From Hoylesella loescheii (GTDB lineage Bacteria > Bacteroidota > Bacteroidia > Bacteroidales > Bacteroidaceae): a stretch of 64,000 nucleotides of DNA. Positions 7,871-17,334 of this stretch are shown here, piece by piece. The stretch lies in the NCBI GenBank assembly GCA_021531755.1, contig JADYUK010000003.1, positions 186,001-250,000 on the forward strand. The letters run 5' to 3'. The position numbers and the translations under genes are program-made. The notes beneath the pieces are model-generated. The model saw only the letters and a program-made list of their open reading frames with translations, was not told where the DNA came from and did not search any database. Position 1 is the stretch's first letter. Each line of letters opens with the position of its first letter.

Positions 7871-7986
7871 AAAAAAACAGGAAGCCCTTGCATACACCTC
7901 TTGGGGCAGGTACGGATGAGGGCATTAGGGCTCTCTATTTCCGTCTTGTTCTGCCTATACAAGTGCGGGTATGCCAGGGCTTCCTG
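7871..7986 (-). terminator. Terminator of the DUF349 gene
   Basis: CAGGAAGCCCTTGCATAC (7878-7895) pairs with GTATGCCAGGGCTTCCTG (7969-7986), 18 pairs with one mismatch. Read on the minus strand the stem is followed by seven T residues (7871-7877), a strong intrinsic terminator 72 bases beyond the stop codon of the DUF349 gene. Confidence 0.75.
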
Positions 7987-8057
7987 TTGATGGGATATGT
8001 CATGGCGCTCATACCATTATCGTGTGTGGGCGCCCATGTGTATGTGCTTGTTGTCTC

Positions 8058-9770
8058 TTACTGTGCTATCTCTTTCAGCTGTTCCTCGGCGAGGGCTATA
8101 TCAGCTTTCAGCCTCTCCACACGGCGTTTCATCTCGTCAATGAGAGAGTTGCCTTTCTTCGAGGAGACGGAGAGGAAGCAGATATTGTTCTCGTAGGTCT
8201 TGAGGTCCTGCCTCATCTGGTCGAGACGTCTCTGCACTCTTGTGCGCTCGTTGTCAACGGCCTGTCCTCCACGCTTCGCAGCAGCCTTGATGTTCTGCTT
8301 GAATGCGTCCATGCGGCGTCGCTGGCTGTTTGCGTTCAGCAGGAGATGAATCTTGTCGAGGGCGGCATGGTATGTGTCATAGACGCTGTCTTTCTCACGG
8401 AACGGCACATGTCCGATTGTGTTGAACTGCTCTATGAGCTGCTGCATGCGTTGCTGCATATCCTCAGGTTTCTCTGTTGCGATGTTCTCGAGCTGGCTTA
8501 TTATGTCACGCTTCTTCTGGAGATTGTCACGCTCTCCGTTGCGTGTGTCAGCTGTAGCGGCATTGCGGCGCTCGAAGAATGAGTTGCATGCGCCGATGAA
8601 CTCCTGCCACAGAGCGTCGCCCTGCTTTCTTGGTACGGTGCCAGCCTCTTTCCACTCACGCTGCAGCTGCTGTAGTATATCGCCTGTCTTGCGCCATTCT
8701 GTACTGTCTTTTAGGGCTACAGCCTTCTCAACAAGAGCCTGCTTCTTCTTGAGGCTCTCGGCATAGCGCTCCTTAGCTTCACGGAAATGCTGTGTCTTCT
8801 TCTGGAAGAAGGCGTCGCATGCGGCACGGAAACGGTCGAATATCTTGACGTTCATCTTCTGTGGGGCGAAGCCTATGGTCTTCCATTCAGCCTGGAGGGC
8901 AATAATCTCCTTTGTTGCCTCGTCATACTCTGATGCTGTCTGACACTCCTTTGCGAGCACTGTCTCAGCCTTCTCGCATAGTTCGGTCTTCAGCTTGAGG
9001 TTCTCCTCCTCAGCTGCGCGTATCTGCTCGAAATGCTGTTGGTGACGCTTGTTTATGACCGTGCTGGCAGCCTTGAAGCGGCTCCATATCTCCTCGCGGA
9101 GGTCTTTTGCAACAGGGCCTATCTCGCGATATTCTTGATGAAGCTCCTGAAGCTGGTGGAACGCGCTGACTGCATCCTCCTCATCAGCAAGACGCTCGGC
9201 AGCCTCACACAGACGGGTCTTGGCCTCAAGATTCTTCTTGAAGTCATACTCACGAGCCTCAGAGTTCAGTTTCAGCAGGTCGTAATACTGCTCCACATAT
9301 AGCTGGTAGCTGCGCCATAGCTCTGTGGCGTACTCGGCAGGGACGGCCTTAATATCACGCCACTGCTGCTGCAGCTCCTTGAACTCCTGGTATTGCTGGT
9401 TGGCCTCCTCTGGTGTGGTGGCCATGGTCTTTATCTTCTCAATGATGTCCTGTTTCAGCTTGAGGTTCTCCTGCTTCTCGGCTTCCTGCTCCATGAAGAG
9501 TTTCTGCCGGCGCTCTCTGATGACAGCCATAGCAGTCTTAAACTCTCCCTCGTAGGGGTCTGGCTGTATAACGTAACGCTCGGGGTCGCCTCCATTGTCG
9601 ATATAGTCTTTCAGCTGTTTGTCACGCTCCTGGTTGTGCATGCGGTAGAAGAGGCTTTTGAGGGTCTCCATCTCGTCTTTCTCTGGCGTAACGCCGCTGT
9701 CGGCCAATTCCTTGACACGTTCTACAATCTGCGCCAGTGTCTCGTAGCGCTTCTCTTGAGAGTCCATCAT
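8058..9770 (-). CDS. DUF349 domain protein
   Basis: A 570-residue, highly charged, coiled-coil-rich cytoplasmic protein made of several tandem DUF349 repeats. Each has the W(R/K)xI(G/K)xVP type signature, for example QQWRDIKAVPAEYATELW near residue 135 and EWKEAGTVPRKQGDALWQEF near 385, separated by helical linkers. The family is common in Bacteroidetes; function is not established. Likely monocistronic: a strong terminator lies 3' and nearly 1 kb of non-coding DNA lies 5'. The start is MMDSQEKRYE; the second Met is equally possible. Confidence 0.9.
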   Translation of the reverse strand: MMDSQEKRYETLAQIVERVKELADSGVTPEKDEMETLKSLFYRMHNQERDKQLKDYIDNGGDPERYVIQPDPYEGEFKTAMAVIRERRQKLFMEQEAEKQENLKLKQDIIEKIKTMATTPEEANQQYQEFKELQQQWRDIKAVPAEYATELWRSYQLYVEQYYDLLKLNSEAREYDFKKNLEAKTRLCEAAERLADEEDAVSAFHQLQELHQEYREIGPVAKDLREEIWSRFKAASTVINKRHQQHFEQIRAAEEENLKLKTELCEKAETVLAKECQTASEYDEATKEIIALQAEWKTIGFAPQKMNVKIFDRFRAACDAFFQKKTQHFREAKERYAESLKKKQALVEKAVALKDSTEWRKTGDILQQLQREWKEAGTVPRKQGDALWQEFIGACNSFFERRNAATADTRNGERDNLQKKRDIISQLENIATEKPEDMQQRMQQLIEQFNTIGHVPFREKDSVYDTYHAALDKIHLLLNANSQRRRMDAFKQNIKAAAKRGGQAVDNERTRVQRRLDQMRQDLKTYENNICFLSVSSKKGNSLIDEMKRRVERLKADIALAEEQLKEIAQ

Positions 9771-10412
9771 TTTTTTGCTTTTGCTTTATAGCGGTCTTGT
9801 ACAGCACGCACGTGGTGCGATATCATTGCCCTCTCAGTCTCTCGTCTGGGGGATGGGGCTGGGATGTGTGGACGTGGGAGGAGAAGGGGGGATGCCGCTT
9901 TCCATGTGTGCCACTCACCGACAAGCTTTACAGCTTTGGTTTGTGGACATACGAAAGGATAAGTGCATGCCTTCTATCCGTTTTCCATGTGCGTGGCGTT
10001 CAATCCGCCTTTATGAGTCGATAATAGGACAGTGGGGGGCTGGCTGTTACCTCTGTCCCGTGCTTGGGCCATAGGTCTATGCCCCCCATTGGCCCCACAA
10101 TTTGGAATATTTACGGTGGGTTCTAAAAGAATTATTCACACATCTATTTGATTGAGGTGTTCATCAATTCTGTAGTCCCCACGTCTAAAGTATATGTACT
10201 TGTTGGTGAATATTTATGGCATACCCCCTTCCCCCCATACTTGATGTACAAGGAGAGAGATAATAAACCGCTGCGAAATTACACAAAAAATATTAATTAA
10301 CCTAATTTTTTATATCTTTTCTTTACCTTATATATGAAAAAGTGCTAAAAAAGACGAATAGAAAAGTCTGCAAACAGCCTAATGTCAATGATAGGGTTAT
10401 TGAAAGGAAATA
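9771..10412. other. Long non-coding spacer between the DUF349 gene and pgi (first part)
   Basis: No frame here shows protein-family features. Composition shifts from G-rich runs (9840-9900) to AT-rich sequence (10260-10380). On the minus strand a weak -7-like TAATTTCG occurs near 10280-10290, which could start the DUF349 transcript with a long leader; the evidence is poor. Confidence 0.4.
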
Positions 10413-10563
10413 TCAACCGACGCCAAGCCGAGAGTCATGGGCTTGCTCAATGACCGAGGCGCGAAGGAGGAAGACGGTTGTCAACCGACGCCAAGCCGAG
10501 AGTCATGAGCTTGCTCAATGACCGAGTCGCGAAGGAGGAAGACGGTTGTCAACCGACGCCAAG
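10413..10563. repeat. 68-bp tandem repeat, two copies plus a third start
   Basis: Units start at 10413, 10481 and 10549 (the third breaks off after 15 bases). The two full copies differ at only two positions. Copy 2 contains the palindrome TGAGCTTGCTCA, and each junction contains CGGTTGTCAACCG. Confidence 0.85.
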
Positions 10564-10580
10564 TCCTTCCATTATATGTA

Positions 10581-10644
10581 AATGAGAAAGAAGACAAACG
10601 GGAGGGAGGATGTCTCCCTGACTCCGTTTGTCTTCTTTCTCATT
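10581..10644. terminator. Long hairpin downstream of pgi
   Basis: Perfect 21-bp inverted repeat: 10581-10601 (starting AATGAGAAAGAAGACAAACG) with 10624-10644, 22-base loop. It lies 113 bases beyond the pgi stop on the minus strand and probably ends that transcript; no pgi-side T-run follows. Confidence 0.6.
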
Positions 10645-10756
10645 ATGTCTTTTTGCGTTTTATTCAGCTCTCATGTCCTCCTCCTCCTCCACATGTAATG
10701 ATTGTTCTTGGGCATGTGAGGGTGAGAGAGAGGATGGGGCAGCGAGACGATGCTGC

Positions 10757-12109
10757 TTATTCTGCTGCGAGACGTGCCTTTATGGCCGCTGTCTCAGCCT
10801 CGTAGCCAGGCTTCTCGAGCAGGGCGAACATATTCTTCTTGTATGCCTCGACACCAGGCTGGTTGAAGGCGTTGACACCAAGCAGCTGTCCTGATATGCC
10901 GCATGCTATCTCGAAGAAGTAAATGAGCTGTCCGAAGTTGTATGCGTCGAGGCGCTCTATAGATATGAGGATGTTAGGCACTCCGCCGTCGACGTGTGCG
11001 AGACGTGTTCCGAGCTCAGCGTTCTTGTTCACCTCGTCTATGCGTTTGCCTGCGAGGAAGTTGAGTCCGTCAAGGTTCTCCTCGTCATGGGGGAAGAGGA
11101 GGCTGCGCTCAGGGTTCTCGACAGAGATGCATGTCTCGAAGATGGTGCGCTCGCCGTCCTGTATCCACTGTCCCATGGAGTGGAGGTCGGTAGTGAAGTC
11201 GCATGATGCGGGGAAGATTCCCTTGCCGTCCTTGCCCTCTGACTCACCGTAGAGTTGTTTCCACCACTCGGCGTAGAAATGCAGTTTAGGCTGGTAGTTG
11301 ATGAGTATCTCTATCTTCTTCCCGTTCTGGTAGAGTGCGTTGCGTGTGGCGGCATATATGGCTGCAGGGTTCTCCTCGAATGGTACGTCGATGCCACACT
11401 GCTTCTCCATCGCAACAGCGCCAGCCACGAGCTGCTCGATATCGATGCCGGCACATGCAATAGGAAGGAGTCCGACTGGTGTGAGCACAGAGAATCGTCC
11501 GCCTACGTTGTCAGGGATGATGAACGAGCGGTATCCCTCTTTGTCGGCACATGTGCGTGCCGCACCTTTCTTCGCGTCGGTGACAGCAACGATGAGGCCT
11601 CGTGCCGCCTCTTTGCCTACCTGTGCCTCGAGCTGTGTCTTGAGTAGACGGAAAGTGAGGGCTGTCTCTGTTGTTGTGCCTGATTTTGAGATGTTGATGA
11701 TGGCGAATGTCTTGCCTTTCAGATACTCAGTGAGCTCAGAGAGGTAGTCCTCGCCAATATTGTTTCCTGCAAAAACTACTGCTGGGGTCTTCTCATCCTT
11801 CACGAGCCATGCGAAAGAGTTCTGCAGACCTTCTATGACAGCTTTTGCGCCGAGGTAAGAGCCTCCGATACCTGCCACGACGATAACCTCTGCCTTTGAG
11901 CGGAGGTCGGCTGCGACAGCCTTCACCTCAGCGAGGAACTCTGCGGTAATGGATGATGGGAGATGGAGCCAGCCGAGGAAGTCATTGCCTGGCACAGTGC
12001 CGTCCTCAAGACCTTTCTGGGCGTTTGCTACTTGCTCCTTGAGAGCCATGACAGCTCCAGCAGGAAGAAACTGCTGGGCCTTTGTGATGTCTAAAGAGAT
12101 ATTTTTCAT
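10757..12109 (-). CDS. pgi: Glucose-6-phosphate isomerase
   Basis: Interconverts glucose-6-phosphate and fructose-6-phosphate in glycolysis and gluconeogenesis. At 450 residues it is the short bacterial form. Visible motifs are [19 protein letters not shown] (sugar-phosphate binding), [14 protein letters not shown] (phosphate-binding SIS loop), the [15 protein letters not shown] signature near residue 202 and the C-terminal [16 protein letters not shown] carrying the catalytic Lys. In many Bacteroidales pgi lies with lysS and gpsA; here that pair is 30 kb away. The ATG at 12109 starts the recognisable N-terminus [15 protein letters not shown]. Confidence 0.97.
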   Translation of the reverse strand: MKNISLDITKAQQFLPAGAVMALKEQVANAQKGLEDGTVPGNDFLGWLHLPSSITAEFLAEVKAVAADLRSKAEVIVVAGIGGSYLGAKAVIEGLQNSFAWLVKDEKTPAVVFAGNNIGEDYLSELTEYLKGKTFAIINISKSGTTTETALTFRLLKTQLEAQVGKEAARGLIVAVTDAKKGAARTCADKEGYRSFIIPDNVGGRFSVLTPVGLLPIACAGIDIEQLVAGAVAMEKQCGIDVPFEENPAAIYAATRNALYQNGKKIEILINYQPKLHFYAEWWKQLYGESEGKDGKGIFPASCDFTTDLHSMGQWIQDGERTIFETCISVENPERSLLFPHDEENLDGLNFLAGKRIDEVNKNAELGTRLAHVDGGVPNILISIERLDAYNFGQLIYFFEIACGISGQLLGVNAFNQPGVEAYKKNMFALLEKPGYEAETAAIKARLAAE

Positions 12110-12462
12110 ATGTTGATATATTGTTTGAGTTATGGTGGATGCTATTAATCAGTTTTCGCAGATTTACCCCGGTCTTGTCGCTATGGGCATAGTGTCGGTC
12201 TATGGATGAATCAATGCTGGCATCATGCCCCCTGTCAGCTGGCACAGCATGCGCCAGAGAGAATGCGAAAGATGATAGAGTAGGGAGAGACCCTTGGCTA
12301 CAATGATTTTTTCCTCCAATGGGGTGGGGGAGATTTGTCTTGTGTAGAGGGGCTCTGGCCGCCGGGGGAGACAATCAATAGCCATCCCCCCAGCTCCATC
12401 ACCTTGATATCTGTCCGGTCGTATTGTGTTACGGTGTTCGGGGGCAGAGGTCCTTTTGGGGA
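12110..12462. other. Spacer between ettA and pgi
   Basis: 353 bases without a convincing gene. A G-run/C-run pair near 12364-12397 (GGGGGAG... CCCCCC) could form a weak hairpin ending the ettA transcript. No clear -33/-7 pair for pgi was identified. Confidence 0.4.
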
Positions 12463-14160
12463 CTATCCCTCCATGAGCTTGCGGTATCGTGGGCGCTTTA
12501 TCTCGTCAGTGCCGAGACGCTGGGCCTTGTTTATCTCATAGTCAGAATAGCTTCCCTCGAAGAAGAAGACCTCCCCGTTGCCCTCGAATGCGAGGATGTG
12601 TGTGCAGATGCGGTCGAGGAACCAACGGTCGTGTGATATCACCACGGCACATCCGGCAAAAGTCTCAAGACCTTCCTCAAGCGCACGCAGCGTGTTGACA
12701 TCGATATCGTTCGTAGGCTCGTCGAGCAGGAGCACATTGCCCTCCTGCTTCAGGGCGAGGGCGAGCTGCAGGCGGTTCCGCTCTCCTCCTGACAACACTC
12801 CGCAGAGTTTGCCCTGGTCATTGCCAGAGAAGTTGAAGCGGCTTAGGTAGGCTCGTGCGTTGACATCGCGTCCGCCCATGCGGAAAGTCTCCACTCCCTG
12901 CGATACCACCTCATAGACAGTCTTCTTCGGGTCTATGTCCGTATGCTGCTGGTCTACATAGGCCAGCTTTACAGTCTCGCCGACTTCGAATGTTCCGTTG
13001 TCAGGAGTCTCAAGTCCCATGATGAGGCGGAAGAGTGTTGTCTTGCCTGCGCCGTTAGGGCCTATCACGCCTACGATGCCATTGGGAGGGAGCATGAAGT
13101 TAAGGTCCTTGAACAGCACTTTCTCTCCGAAAGCCTTTGCGACATGCTCTGCATTGAGCACCTTGTTGCCAAGGCGTGGTCCGTTGGGGATGAATATCTC
13201 AAGTTTCTCCTCACGCTCTTTCTGCTCTTGGTTAAGCATTGCGTCGTAAGAGTTAAGACGTGCCTTGCCCTTGGCCTGACGTGCCTTCGGTGCCATGCGT
13301 ATCCATTCAAGCTCGCGCTGCAGGGCTTTCTGGCGTTTTGATGCTGTCTTCTCCTCTTGTGCCATGCGTGTTGTCTTCTGGTCGAGCCATGAGGAGTAGT
13401 TGCCTTTCCATGGAATACCCTCTCCGCGGTCGAGCTCGAGTATCCACTCGCTGACATCGTCAAGGAAGTAACGGTCGTGTGTGACGGCAATCACTGTCCC
13501 CTCATACTGCTGCAGATGCTGCTCGAGCCAGTCGATAGACTCTGCGTCAAGGTGGTTCGTAGGCTCGTCGAGCAGGAGCACGTCAGGTTTTTGCAGCAGA
13601 AGTCTGCAAAGAGCGACACGGCGTCGCTCTCCACCAGAGAGCTTGTCGACAGCCCAGTCGCCTGGAGGACAGCGTAGTGCGTCCATGGCACGTTCCAGAC
13701 GTGAGTCCATGTTCCATGCGTCGGTTGAGTCGATGATATCCTGCACCTCGGCCTGTCTTGCCATGAGGCTGTCCATCTTGTCTGGGTCTGAATAATACTC
13801 TTCGAGCCCGAACTTCACGTTTATCTCGTCATATTCTTTCAGTGCGTCATAGACATACTGCACTCCCTCCTGCACATTTTCCTTCACGGTCTTTGTGTTG
13901 TCGAGAGGAGGGTCCTGTGGCAGATAGCCGACAGTGTAGCCTGGGCTCCATACGACATCGCCTTGTGTCGGCTGTTCCAGTCCGGCTATAATCTTCATGA
14001 GTGTTGATTTTCCAGCACCGTTGAGACCAACGATACCAATCTTCGCTCCGTAGAAGAAGGAGAGGTAGATATTCTTCAGAATCTGTTTCTGGTTCTGTGG
14101 GATAATCTTGCTGACTCCCACCATCGAGAAGATGATTTTCTTGTCGTCGACTGTTGCCAT
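12463..14160 (-). CDS. ettA: ABC-F ATPase, energy-dependent translational throttle EttA
   Basis: A soluble 565-residue ATPase with two ABC domains and no membrane segments. Walker A motifs are GLNGAGKST (about residue 44) and GPNGAGKTT (second domain). ABC signatures are LSGGERRRVALC and LSGGERNRLQLA, and Walker B is LLLDEPTNHLDAES and LLLDEPTNDIDVNT. The inter-domain linker is the arginine/lysine-rich helix pair with WIRMAPKARQAKGKARL, characteristic of EttA, which binds the ribosomal E-site and couples elongation to energy state. Transcribed toward pgi; joint transcription is uncertain. Confidence 0.93.
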   Translation of the reverse strand: MATVDDKKIIFSMVGVSKIIPQNQKQILKNIYLSFFYGAKIGIVGLNGAGKSTLMKIIAGLEQPTQGDVVWSPGYTVGYLPQDPPLDNTKTVKENVQEGVQYVYDALKEYDEINVKFGLEEYYSDPDKMDSLMARQAEVQDIIDSTDAWNMDSRLERAMDALRCPPGDWAVDKLSGGERRRVALCRLLLQKPDVLLLDEPTNHLDAESIDWLEQHLQQYEGTVIAVTHDRYFLDDVSEWILELDRGEGIPWKGNYSSWLDQKTTRMAQEEKTASKRQKALQRELEWIRMAPKARQAKGKARLNSYDAMLNQEQKEREEKLEIFIPNGPRLGNKVLNAEHVAKAFGEKVLFKDLNFMLPPNGIVGVIGPNGAGKTTLFRLIMGLETPDNGTFEVGETVKLAYVDQQHTDIDPKKTVYEVVSQGVETFRMGGRDVNARAYLSRFNFSGNDQGKLCGVLSGGERNRLQLALALKQEGNVLLLDEPTNDIDVNTLRALEEGLETFAGCAVVISHDRWFLDRICTHILAFEGNGEVFFFEGSYSDYEINKAQRLGTDEIKRPRYRKLMEG

Positions 14161-14428
14161 TATGTTTTGAGTTTGGTATTTGTATTATTTTCCGTCGTCT
14201 TGTCTTTTGCCACGTGGACATATTGGATATGTCACCTGTCAGTTTTCTTCCCCCCCCAACTCTTTGCCTTGGAGGCGATGAGATGTCATGTGTCTTCCCC
14301 CCATGCATCCCGGGCGTCGTGTCCTTGTCTCCCCTTATGGTGTGTAACATTATGTCGGGGCTGAGTGTCGTGGCGTTGGGGATACTGGGGTGATGTTTCT
14401 TATATATGCCCTTTGGGGTAGTGTGGGG

Positions 14429-15436
14429 TCATTTCCATTCCTCGCTGTTCACCATTCCCTCCACGCTCTCCTCAATCTTGTCAGGGAGATTGCAGAAGAA
14501 GTCATATCCAGTGCGGCTCTCAAGCTCGTTGACCGTTATCATATACTTCGTGAGGTCTTTGCTGTTGTCAGGCTTGTGCTCTGCCCAGAAAGCCATAGCC
14601 TGGTATACTCCTGCCGCTGTGCGTTTCAGTATTGCCATAAAGAAATATTTCGGTACAGGCATGCGCAGCCCCTCATTGCTCCGTCCTGTCGACGGGTTCT
14701 TGTCGAGGACACCGGACTTCCTAATGCCATTGATGTTGACATCGCCTATTGTGCCGCCCTTGCAGATATACATTGTGCCACCGTTGTTGACGACAGCGTC
14801 CCGCCATGTCCTCACACGGCTTTCCATAGTAGCCCACACGGCAGCGTTGAACGAGTTTATCTGTGGGTGCATGTTTGATAGGAAGAAAGTCTGCCCGTTG
14901 ACATCCATCGAGCAGATGCGGTCCTCTGATGCGCATATATGTCCGCGGTCATAGCCAGTGCTACGGTAGTCTGCCAGCTCTGTGCGGTAGGCCTCAGGTA
15001 TGTCGGGATCGGGCTGGAAGGGGTCGCCGGTCCATTTAGTTCCCATCCATGTTGCGCCGTCCCAATTCTTGCGTTCCCATCCCTTGGTGCTGTTAGTCTT
15101 TGTCCACTGCCAGCATGTCCAGCGTTGCGCACGGCGCATGCAGTCCCATTCGAGAGAATACACCACGCCTATCCCTGGGTCAGTCTTTGTTATGATGAGG
15201 TAGTTTGTGCCGTTCTCCACGTGAGGCATCTCTATGTTTGTGGCGTATGTTGATTTTGCTGTTGTGTTCGCGTTGACGTTAGTCGACAAATCGCCGGTAG
15301 TCTCGTTATCATCGCCGCAGGCGGAGAGGAATATCGTCAGCAGGCAGAGTGCCGCCACTCTTCTTATGCCTGCCAGGGATATATCGCCTCCGTAATGTCT
15401 GCTGTGTTTATATTTGCTGATGGGTTGAAGGGTCAT
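14429..15436 (-). CDS. Secreted lipoprotein DNA/RNA non-specific endonuclease (NUC1 family)
   Basis: A 335-residue nuclease. A hydrophobic signal (VAALCLLTIFLSAC) puts the lipobox Cys at residue 40, so it is anchored outside the inner membrane, possibly at the cell surface. The catalytic DRGH motif is at residues 163-166 and the metal-binding region SNMHPQINSFNAAVW at about 185-199, both diagnostic of the Serratia-type ββα-Me nucleases. It has its own promoter at 15469-15499 and lies downstream of the operon encoding OB-fold-like and DUF5689 lipoproteins and an outer-membrane receptor. This suggests degradation of external nucleic acid before uptake. Confidence 0.9.
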   Translation of the reverse strand: MTLQPISKYKHSRHYGGDISLAGIRRVAALCLLTIFLSACGDDNETTGDLSTNVNANTTAKSTYATNIEMPHVENGTNYLIITKTDPGIGVVYSLEWDCMRRAQRWTCWQWTKTNSTKGWERKNWDGATWMGTKWTGDPFQPDPDIPEAYRTELADYRSTGYDRGHICASEDRICSMDVNGQTFFLSNMHPQINSFNAAVWATMESRVRTWRDAVVNNGGTMYICKGGTIGDVNINGIRKSGVLDKNPSTGRSNEGLRMPVPKYFFMAILKRTAAGVYQAMAFWAEHKPDNSKDLTKYMITVNELESRTGYDFFCNLPDKIEESVEGMVNSEEWK

Positions 15437-15468
15437 GTTTTAGTGTTGATTGATAATGTTGCTGACTG

Positions 15469-15499
15469 CAAAAGTACATTTTTTTCTTGAATAACCAAA
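15469..15499 (-). promoter_or_regulatory. Promoter of the NUC1 nuclease gene
   Basis: On the minus strand TTTG (15496-15499) is followed after exactly 19 bases by TACTTTTG (15469-15476), a full Bacteroidetes promoter. Transcription would start near 15462, about 26 bases before the ATG at 15436. Confidence 0.75.
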
Positions 15500-15721
15500 A
15501 TAAACGGCTGTATAAAATTCTCTTTTTTCTTATTTGTCATATAATCTTATCCTCTCAGCGCTTCCCTTGTGTCTTTATGTAGAGCAATTATGCAACAACA
15601 TGCTCTGTGCTTTTCTTCCCGTCTGGTATTCTGCCTTATGTATGTGTCTTGTGATTCGTTGGTGGCTTATTCTTGCGTTGTGTCTCGGGACGATTACTCT
15701 GCAATGTCCTGGCAACATAAT

Positions 15722-15794
15722 AAAACGACACACCTTCCCCGCAGTTTGCCATTCCATGATATATGGTATGACAGAGAGGTTGGTGTGTCGTTTT
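15722..15794 (-). terminator. Terminator of the lipoprotein/receptor operon
   Basis: AAAACGACACACC (15722-15734) and GGTGTGTCGTTTT (15782-15794) are perfect 13-bp arms, with TTTT on the 3' side of the minus transcript, 40 bases after the stop of the OB-fold-like lipoprotein gene. Confidence 0.7.
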
Positions 15795-15833
15795 AGAATG
15801 TCTGATTCCGCTAATCTTGGATTTGCTGTATTA

Positions 15834-17276
15834 TTATTTCTTCACCAGTTTGGCGTCGTCAATCAGCACATCCTGGGCTGTTGCGTATGACGAGCCTTTC
15901 GGGTTCATGACCACGAGGCATACGGTAGCGTCTTTCTCGAGTGTGAACTCATATGTGACGAGAGTCCACCCTGTGGTGATTGAAGCATAGTCTCCGTAAA
16001 CATAGGTTCCTACGGAGCCGCCCTCTACGGGTACATATCCCGGACGCACCTGACATTTCTCGCTTGTGGTGGCCTTTGCATAGAATGTGAAGACATATGT
16101 GCCAGCTTTCAGCTCTGTCTCCTTGTATGCGATACGTTTGTTTGACGTGTTTCCAGTCTTCACGCAGACAGAATAAGAGCCACCATGTGCGTCTGTGCTC
16201 TGTGACAGTGTTGCGTTGCTTGCTGTCGATGTGCTCTTCCAGTTGTCCGGTAGTCCGCCTGTCCATGACTCGAATCCTCCGTTAGACAGCAGGCTTCCCT
16301 CATCCGGTGTTGTTGAGCCGCCTGTGTTGTCACCGCCTCCGGTGTTATCGCCTCCGGTATTATCGCCACCTGTCGGCTCTGTCTTGCCGTTGAGCGAGTA
16401 GAGGTAAGCCTCGCCCTGTGCTGTCTCAGGAGTGTTGCCATAGTAGTTTGTCAGCTTGCCATAGATGACAACCTCGTCGCCGATGTTAAGCAGCTCGCCT
16501 GCTGTGTACTTCTGGTTGCCGAGGTAGAGGATGCGGTATGCGTAGAACTGTCCCGCCTCTGTCCCATCGTCAGAGATATAGAACGATGCGTTGCCATACT
16601 GTGTGCCGAACTGCTCTTTTACAGAAACGACCTTTCCCTTGATATAGTATGACTGCTCAGACTTGGCGTTGGCGTCGAGCTTCGATGCCTCCTTGTTTGC
16701 TGCCACGCTGTTGAATGGGTCGTCCTTCGTGCCTGTTCCCTTTGCCTCTCCCTCTACTGGAGTCTCTGTCGAGCCTGTCTTGCCGTTGAGCGAGTAGAGG
16801 TATGCAGAGCCCTGTACAGTCTCCGGGGTGTTGCCCTTATAGTTTACGACCTTGCCGCAAACGACAACGTCGTCGCCCACTTTCACCTGCTCGTCGGCCG
16901 ATGTGAACTTCTTGTTTCCGAGATACAGAGCTCGCCATACCTTGAATGTGTTCTTGTCTGTCCCGTCCTCAGATATTGTGTATGAGCCGTTGCCAAAGTT
17001 CGTGGTGTATTCCTCCTCTATCGAGACAATCTTACCCTTAATGTAAATTTCCTCTGTTGAGTTGACATCGGCATCGAGCGCTGAGGTGTACTGGATTGCC
17101 GCATAGGCATTGAATGGGTTTGCGAGTGTTCCGTCGCCTTCAGCCACACCTTCTGGAGTCTCAGGCTCTGTTGGCTTTTCCTCTGGCATATCGTAAGGCA
17201 TTGGCACATCCTCACAGCTTTGGAATGTCATGGCAGCTATAGCCAGGGCCATGATGCTATAAAATAATTTCTTCAT
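15834..17276 (-). CDS. Lipoprotein with two OB-fold-like repeats and a C-terminal jelly-roll-like domain
   Basis: A 480-residue protein with lipobox FQSC (Cys about residue 20). Two homologous domains (about residues 48-175 and 185-300) share the pattern YIKGKIVSI...Y.ISEDG...LYLGN.KFT...VGDDVVVCGKV..Y.GNTPET, the strand/Gly layout of an OB-fold, resembling DUF5689/DUF6359-type lipoprotein domains; the exact family name is uncertain. A Gly/Asn/Thr linker (GGDNTGG repeats) leads to a C-terminal β-domain starting LLSNGGFESWTGGLPDNW, like carbohydrate-binding modules. It follows the DUF5689 gene by 58 bases. Binding of nucleic acid is suggested by the fold and nearby nuclease only. Confidence 0.75.
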   Translation of the reverse strand: MKKLFYSIMALAIAAMTFQSCEDVPMPYDMPEEKPTEPETPEGVAEGDGTLANPFNAYAAIQYTSALDADVNSTEEIYIKGKIVSIEEEYTTNFGNGSYTISEDGTDKNTFKVWRALYLGNKKFTSADEQVKVGDDVVVCGKVVNYKGNTPETVQGSAYLYSLNGKTGSTETPVEGEAKGTGTKDDPFNSVAANKEASKLDANAKSEQSYYIKGKVVSVKEQFGTQYGNASFYISDDGTEAGQFYAYRILYLGNQKYTAGELLNIGDEVVIYGKLTNYYGNTPETAQGEAYLYSLNGKTEPTGGDNTGGDNTGGGDNTGGSTTPDEGSLLSNGGFESWTGGLPDNWKSTSTASNATLSQSTDAHGGSYSVCVKTGNTSNKRIAYKETELKAGTYVFTFYAKATTSEKCQVRPGYVPVEGGSVGTYVYGDYASITTGWTLVTYEFTLEKDATVCLVVMNPKGSSYATAQDVLIDDAKLVKK

Positions 17277-17334
17277 ATCGTAAGATGGTTGTTGTTGTGT
17301 TCTTTTTGTTTTTGTTTCGTTATGGGGGGCGTGG

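Noticed and set aside
7733-7990. Small Leu/Glu/Pro-repeat protein encoded by the 9-bp array
   Set aside because: The frame is explained by the array; no start-site context, no conserved features beyond the repeat, and it overlaps the DUF349 terminator.
10413-10563. Possible CRISPR array (also 21230-21379, 45681-45848, 51841-52008)
   Set aside because: Each is a head-to-tail repeat with conserved 'spacers' and only two to four units; no unique spacers and no cas genes.
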